NCBI GenBank assembly: GCA_964428935.1
Contig: CAYSAG010000282.1
Span: forward strand, 1 to 6,958
Length of the DNA stretch: 6,958 bases
Source: JAADHY01 sp964428935
GTDB lineage: Bacteria; Planctomycetota; Planctomycetia; Planctomycetales; Planctomycetaceae
Direction: 5' to 3'
Numbering within the stretch: position 1 is the stretch's first letter; each line of letters starts with the position of its first letter. The notes beneath the pieces were generated by a model, which did not search any database, had not been told where the DNA came from, and saw only the letters and a list, made by a program, of their open reading frames with translations. Below are positions 6,647 to 6,958 of this stretch, one piece after another. Made by a program: the position numbers and the translations under genes.

Positions 6647-6659
6647 GCCGCTGAGCGGC
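6647..6659. repeat. Inverted repeat in the presumed ATPase leader
   Basis: GCCGCT and AGCGGC flank a single G. In RNA this would form a shorter stem, GCCG/CGGC, with a five-base loop. It is followed 14 bases later by the hairpin at 6674-6688. Confidence 0.3.
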
Positions 6660-6673
6660 GGCCGGAGCGGTGC

Positions 6674-6688
6674 GGGTCAGCCAGACCC
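6674..6688 (+). promoter_or_regulatory. Short hairpin just upstream of the ATPase ribosome site
   Basis: GGGTC (6674-6678) and GACCC (6684-6688) form a perfect five-pair stem with loop AGCCA. It ends six bases before the ribosome site at 6695, close enough to affect ribosome access if it forms. The function is inference. Confidence 0.35.
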
Positions 6689-6694
6689 ACCCAC

Positions 6695-6700
6695 GGTGAG
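6695..6700 (+). promoter_or_regulatory. Ribosome binding site of the GspE/PilB-type gene
   Basis: GGTGAG lies 8 bases before the ATG at 6709. An in-frame TGA at 6697-6699 overlaps it and rules out any longer start. Confidence 0.65.
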
Positions 6701-6708
6701 ATCGGCCT

Positions 6709-6958
6709 ATGTCCACCGCAGAAATCTTGCAACAGAAGGACCGTTCGCGACGCCGGTACCGCCTGCTTGGTTTGCGCGAGCTGCAGAAGGCCAAGGAAGC
6801 TCTGGCTTCGGACGGACGACTGGACTTGTTTGCCACGGAGCTGGGGTATCGGTCGGAGGAAGAGGCCTTTCGGGTTGTCGCCGAGTCGCTGGGACTGGAA
6901 TTCGTCGATTTGGCGAAGGTGCAGGTCGACCGGTCCCTGCTGGAAGCCTTTCCGACCC
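6709..6958 (+). CDS. GspE/PulE/PilB-family secretion or pilus ATPase, N-terminal domain only (cut by right edge)
   Basis: The first 83 codons of a gene that continues past the window. The visible part is a mostly helical, charged N-terminus (LLGLRELQKAKEALASDGRL, then FATELGYRSEEEAFRVVAES) followed by LGLEFVDLAKVQVDRSLLEA and FP. The 'a..lgl.fvdl..v.vd..ll..fP' ending is typical of the N-terminal T2SSE_N/MshEN domain of GspE, PilB and MshE ATPases, which power pseudopilus or pilus assembly at the cytoplasmic face of the inner membrane. The Walker A, Asp box, Walker B and Cys4 zinc motifs would lie beyond the edge, so GspE and PilB cannot be told apart. I do not see the full paired RLG/glycine pattern of c-di-GMP-binding MshEN domains. 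It is divergent from the secretin-like gene. The start is certain because of the upstream stop and ribosome site. Confidence 0.75.
   Translation, partial: MSTAEILQQKDRSRRRYRLLGLRELQKAKEALASDGRLDLFATELGYRSEEEAFRVVAESLGLEFVDLAKVQVDRSLLEAFPT

Larger units (their letters stand above)
5354..6708. other. Divergent intergenic spacer of about 1.35 kb, no convincing gene
   Basis: The spacer separates the start codons of the two divergent genes. Several frames stay open here on both strands, but their translations are rich in Arg, Cys, Ser and Pro, show no recognisable domain and lack properly spaced ribosome sites. I also looked for tRNA, tmRNA, RNase P, SRP and c-di-GMP riboswitch signatures and saw none. 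What the spacer does hold is a set of inverted repeats (5495-5516, 6118-6146, 6250-6286, 6647-6659 and 6674-6688) and one sigma-70-like promoter candidate. Confidence 0.6.

Overview
The window looks like a high-GC Gram-negative bacterium, and I favour Planctomycetota. That is an inference from the GC-rich genes, the very large repetitive exported secretin-type protein and the long gene-free spacer; no phylogenetic marker gene is present. I had no database access, so all family calls come from reading motifs.

Layout. Positions 1-5353 (minus strand) are one uninterrupted reading frame that starts at the ATG at 5353 and runs off the left edge. It encodes at least 1,784 residues: a signal peptide, an Ala/Ser/Pro/Lys-rich linker of about 125 residues, a domain resembling the N0/STN domain of secretins, a canonical-looking secretin N1 domain, a Pro-rich hinge, and then 20 complete modules plus the start of a 21st, mostly 64-70 residues each. 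Each module looks like a secretin_N-type (N1/NolW-like) domain. Two of them carry a similar extra segment of about 50 residues. Positions 5354-6708 are a spacer of about 1.35 kb with no convincing gene, but with several stem-loops, a terminator-like element and a possible promoter. Positions 6709-6958 (plus strand) are the first 83 codons of a GspE/PulE/PilB-type secretion or pilus ATPase, cut by the right edge.

How the genes fit together. A secretin-type exported protein divergent from a GspE/PilB-type ATPase points to a type II secretion or type IV pilus-like locus. The ATPase would drive pseudopilus or pilus assembly from the cytoplasm, and the secretin-like protein would act in the periplasm or outer membrane. 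The unusual part is the size of the N-domain array: known GspD and PilQ proteins carry only a few N-type domains, whereas this one has more than twenty before the window ends. Whether a pore-forming secretin domain follows cannot be seen here. The module order also shows higher-order duplication: a three-module block occurs three times, and a four-module period appears near the left edge.
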